Below the pieces are notes generated by a model. The model worked only from the letters and a program-made list of their open reading frames with translations, was not told the DNA's origin and searched no databases. From Thysanoteuthis rhombus (Eukaryota > Mollusca > Cephalopoda > Oegopsida > Thysanoteuthidae): a DNA stretch of 64,000 nt. Positions 60,645 through 64,000 of this stretch are shown piece by piece. Position numbers and translations under genes: made by a program. The stretch covers positions 43,977,179 to 44,041,178 of the forward strand of contig OY735207.1 of assembly GCA_963457665.1 (NCBI GenBank), in the 5' to 3' direction. The stretch's first letter is position 1. The number at the start of each line of letters is the position of its first letter.

Positions 60645-60885
60645 ACGATTTTCTTCAGGTGCGTATTGTAAGTGGGTTGGAATGGTGGAACGGGGGCCCC
60701 CTTTAAAGCATTCAAGGGGGATTTCCTATGTTTCCGGGGATCAGACTTTCTCCTGCAACTGCTACAAAAAGGCTTATGTCTCCCATATAGGCATAGCTAG
60801 TCATCCGAAGGGTTCACAACAGATGTGGTAAACCCTTCCAAATCTTTGTACGCGAAGCCAAGCCATAATAATAATATAGATTGAG
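60645..60885 (+). mobile_element. LINE C-terminal zinc-finger-like tail and 3' end
   Basis: In the frame ending at 60831 the peptide FSCNCYKKAYVSHIGIASHPKG has the CxC...(S)xIGxxSH pattern found at the C terminus of several animal LINE proteins. It stops soon after, and the sequence ends in GAAGCCAAGCC plus ATAATAATA, as a LINE 3' end with triplet tail would. The upstream coding part is absent or too decayed to see. Confidence 0.45.
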
Positions 60886-62400
60886 TTCATCTTCTGCGTG
60901 TGAGTGGTCACGTCCAGCAACCGGCACTGCTCTCCTAATTCCCGGGGATGCAAATGCATCCAGTCACAGGGCAGTACCTGCAGCTTCTAGATACGGTTAA
61001 AAGCCGAAGTAAGGTCATGGACGCTGGCCCTAAGTCTAGCCGCGGCTCTGCCATGGAGACGTCCCAGGAGAAGTGTCATATAAATATAACCACAGGCAAA
61101 TATATTTACATTTGACGCAAAGGTCGAGGAAATGCCATTGTGAATTGAACAGTTTCGTTTGAGTCACAAGAACAGCTTCTGAAAAATAAAGACGTAAACA
61201 TCATGCAAGAAGAGCCGGACAAATATTTGAAGAAGGAAAACGAGGAGTTCTGATTGAGCAGAAGTAGAAACGTTGAAATGGGATTCTTCTTTCAACAAAG
61301 AAACTGGAGTCTTTTTTTGATGATGCTCCAATTCACGTTAAGCTCGACCTTGTGTCTGCTTTCGCTCTTCTTGGGAGCGCAAGTAAAAAGAGCACACATA
61401 TAATGAGACGCATCCTTCCCTTTTGAATATGCAGGACAAACGCACAGGCAGAATCCTCATCTCTAGTGGAGTTCCTTACAGATTCCGAGCTACTAGTTTA
61501 TTTGGCGATTGGGACGCCATCATAGACCCCCCCCCCAAGATAGATAGAGGGGAAGGGGTGGGGGACGAAGATCAAATCGCTGCATTCGCGAGCTTGGCAC
61601 ACCGGACGGGCGCACTCTGTAATCGGCTCGTGACATCTGCGAGGGCTTTCGACAGCGTTTCCAAGATCTTCCCAGGGCCGAACCAAAGCTATACGAGCTG
61701 GAATTTCGCAACTGTTTAGCCGGCTTTTCTCGCCTGGAGGTATTAGAATCAGCTAGTTGTAAAGGGTTGACTGGGGAACACGAATTCCGGGAGGCGCTAA
61801 AACAGGTCGGCGGTCACAAGACACCAAGACTGGATGGTTTACACCACGAACTGTATTTGAGGTTGTCGCATCTGTTTGTCCCCATTTTGACGGTGCTGTT
61901 CAACCACAGGCCCCCCCCCCCCGGAAGATAACCAGGGGAATGAACACATTGTTGAAGAAGGGAAAGGGTTGATCAACACATTATAGATAAGTTCAGGCCC
62001 GTAACTCAGCGAATCGCAGATTTGAAGATTTTGGCCAAGATCCTGTCGAACCGAATTCAGATTGTCAACAGTCTGATCGGACCGGAACAGACCTGTTCAG
62101 TGAAGAGAAGATCAATCCATGATAATCTGCGCCAGGCTCGCACGATCGTGGACGGGGTACACGACACCGATCCAAGGTGTGTGATAGGATGGACGGATTC
62201 AAACCGGAATTTTACACCTGAACCAGTCTCCTGTATCGGTCACCCAGCGCTGTGATTTAGATAAACGGAAAGAAATCGATGCTTGATTTGACAGGATTGC
62301 TCCCTGTCACCCCTATTTTACGCCCTAGCGCTGGAATCTGGAGGTGGTCCACTTTTTGACAGCACCGATGATTGTCTGTGAAGTCCATCTTCCGGAACCG
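60886..62400 (+). mobile_element. Tx1-like LINE reverse transcriptase remnant
   Basis: A different LINE from the RTE-type copies. In order: CKGLTGEHEFREALKQV near 61760, GGHKTPRLDGLHHELYLRL, ITRGMNTLLKKGKG near 61930, DKFRPVTQ, then ADLKILAKILSNRIQIVNSL, IGPEQTCSVKRRSIHDNLRQ and ARTIVDGVHDTDPRCVI (62020-62190). NGKKSMLDLTG and LSPLFYALALES close it to about 62340. This matches the RT of the Tx1/L1-related type (GPDG, KILAKxLxNR, GPEQTCxVxGRSIxDN). Catalytic motif A (DQSKAFDRV) is missing because bases are deleted after CVIG near 62190. Upstream, 61130-61700 probably holds the EN-RT linker in shifting frames. 60900-61100 is GC-richer and may be its 5' part. Clade call is from memory of motifs. 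Confidence 0.68.
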
Positions 62401-62461
62401 AAGAGATGAAAGCCAGAAAGGCGCCTAATCTGGACCTCTACGGTGGATGTGTTGAGGCAGT

Positions 62462-62671
62462 TCAGCTAGAATTGGCAATGCGATCTATGGTCTTCAAACT
62501 GATGTTTACCCACCACCTATCGGTGCTCACACCCACCATTCTGTGCCTGTAAATGATCAGCAAGACTCGATGAATGTCAATGGATTTATTTTCTTCCACA
62601 TGGAGGAATTCCATGACACACCTCTGCTTCGTAGGCACTTTCATGTCAATGCCAATTTGCAAGACTGTCAC
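62462..62671 (-). mobile_element. mariner-type transposase N-terminal fragment
   Basis: The minus frame reads MKVPTKQRCVMEFLHVEENKS, then IDIHRVLLIIYRHRMVGVSTDRWWV (both quoted in parts of one 69-codon frame). It matches the first helix-turn-helix of SETMAR-like mariner transposases (DIHRRLxxVYGDxxVxVSTVRRWV). It ends about 10 codons later. No catalytic domain. Confidence 0.65.
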
Positions 62672-64000
62672 TCAGCTGCAATGTGTAAAAAGCAAAAAAA
62701 TGGGGTATTGCCGAGAAGGTTTTAGCCTCTACTGCCATACCATTAACATCCGCCTGTTGTGATATCACCATTTACTCACGACTATATGTAATATAAACTT
62801 CCATTACAAGCTTCACGTTCTCTTTATCACTGCAATATTTAGTTTCAAAACAAAAAAGGCAAAAAATTGGGAACAATTGTAAACTTTTAATTTCTACAAC
62901 CTCTGATCGTGAAAATAGGAAACATTTTCATCGGGTCGATGCATATTTGACCGAATAGCCGTGTAACTGAATACAAGTAAGAAAAAAAATACTTTATCAG
63001 TCTAGGTGGGTTGGCTGCTAATATTACTGTATTTTAGTGAGTCTGTCTTACTTCATTTGGTTAAACAGGTCATACACCAGAACAGGAGTTGAAAATCGTT
63101 AAAATGTATATGAATGCAAACAACATGCGTTTGTGATACCTTACCACAAAAGTCACACAACCCCACCCGATGATATTTTCGGTGTACCAATGTGATCCAG
63201 AGAGAGGATTAGTTTTTGAAAATACATATTTTGGGGTTTGTTTGTTCATATGTTGGTCTTTCTTTCCTTTTTTTTGGGGGGGGGGGTTGATTTTCAATGT
63301 AAATTTATGTTAAAGTGGACACATTTTTTGTGTCCACTTTTTAGAACTGAACAATTGCGTGCCATTGAAAATAAGCAGTGGAGACTTCATCGTCGAGCAG
63401 AGCAAGTGGGAGAATGACTGTTTATCGGTAAGAGGGACTGAGAGTGAGAGGAAGAATGACTACTTGTTTAATTAAAGCGGTATCTACGTACATTTAGTAT
63501 TTTCTGAGATCGTAAAAAACTCTGGAAGTCTCATGTATCACTTTTTAAAAGCAAATTAAATGAAATTGTCTGATTTTCATCTATCTATTTTATAAAATTT
63601 TTTTTTACGGCTATTCGTCCTGCATGGAGCAGGTATTTAGTCAAATATTGTACATTTTTAGTGAAGAGAATTCTGTGGCGTAGCAAGAGTTCTCAGCACC
63701 CGAGGACAAAGATTATTTGGGCACCCTACTTTGCGCTTGTGCAAAAAAAAAATATTCGCTCAAAAATAAATCAAAAAATTTATTTCAAAAACTTGATTCG
63801 AAAACGTTTGAATTCTTAATCCTCCATGATTACTTCTGAGTTTTGATAATTAAGAAATATAGAGTTTTGCAAAATCTAATGTTCGGGAGAATTCTAATAG
63901 AATCATATCATTTTTTTCCCATTAGATAAAGATATTTATTCAAAATGTATGAAGGGTTGGGACGAAATAACCTTTTACTCTCTAGTTTTCTGTATTATTG
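62672..64000. other. Unannotated stretch to the window end
   Basis: A 14-base G run at 63276-63290 is followed by a stem-loop at 63312-63340, and this end resembles repeat H. No gene seen. Confidence 0.5.
63312..63340. other. Perfect stem-loop with 12-base arms
   Basis: AAAGTGGACACA and TGTGTCCACTTT around a short T loop. It follows a G run and GTAAATTTATGTTAAAGTGG, which resembles the terminal part of repeat H. Confidence 0.7.

Overview
This 64 kb window is AT-rich metazoan DNA with no host gene, rRNA operon, intact tRNA gene or CRISPR array that I can support. Nearly all interpretable sequence is decayed transposable elements, tRNA-, 5S- and U2-type retroposons, minisatellites, fold-back repeats and long (TA)n tracts. 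The mix (RTE-type LINE 3' ends closing in GAT triplets, several tRNA-derived SINE families, a Penelope-like element joined to (TA)n, hAT and mariner remnants, very low gene density) fits an intergenic or intronic stretch of a large invertebrate genome. A mollusc, possibly a cephalopod, is my best guess. That is inference from repeat style only.

Layout. 0-5 kb: a LINE tail, an inverted-repeat element (1981-2682) and a 1 kb palindromic fold-back (3895-4890). 5-8 kb: a 96-bp minisatellite with a codon-multiple period, then a decayed hAT transposase of the ZMYM1-like group (6140-7860). 8-16 kb: RTE-type LINE tails and a longer internally deleted copy (11540-13640) with the endonuclease, a stub of the reverse transcriptase and the C-terminal tail. 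16-26 kb: mostly featureless, with MITE-like elements, LINE tails and the first members of several SINE families. 28-32 kb: two Penelope-like 3' ends joined as a 1.16 kb inverted pair between (TA)n tracts, a 175-bp tandem duplication, and a head-to-head SINE pair with an internal duplication.

35-45 kb: minisatellites, a dispersed 300-bp direct repeat pair, a mariner remnant, and further SINE copies, some inverted relative to those at 24-25 kb. 46-51 kb: a 5S rRNA-derived sequence, tandem tRNA-like SINEs, and a LINE 5' portion carrying a degenerate 2A-like motif. 51-56 kb: another RTE tail, then two more Penelope-like 3' ends separated by 400 bp of (TA)n. The first of these is interrupted by a 356-bp retroposon whose head resembles U2 snRNA. 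56-59 kb: degenerate tandem arrays and featureless DNA. 60-63 kb: a LINE C-terminal zinc-finger-like tail, a Tx1-like LINE reverse transcriptase remnant and a mariner N-terminal domain.

I found no new cellular system. The most unusual items are the U2-headed retroposon inside a Penelope-like copy, the consistent Penelope/(TA)n boundary, the 2A-like LINE motif and the long fold-back at 4 kb.
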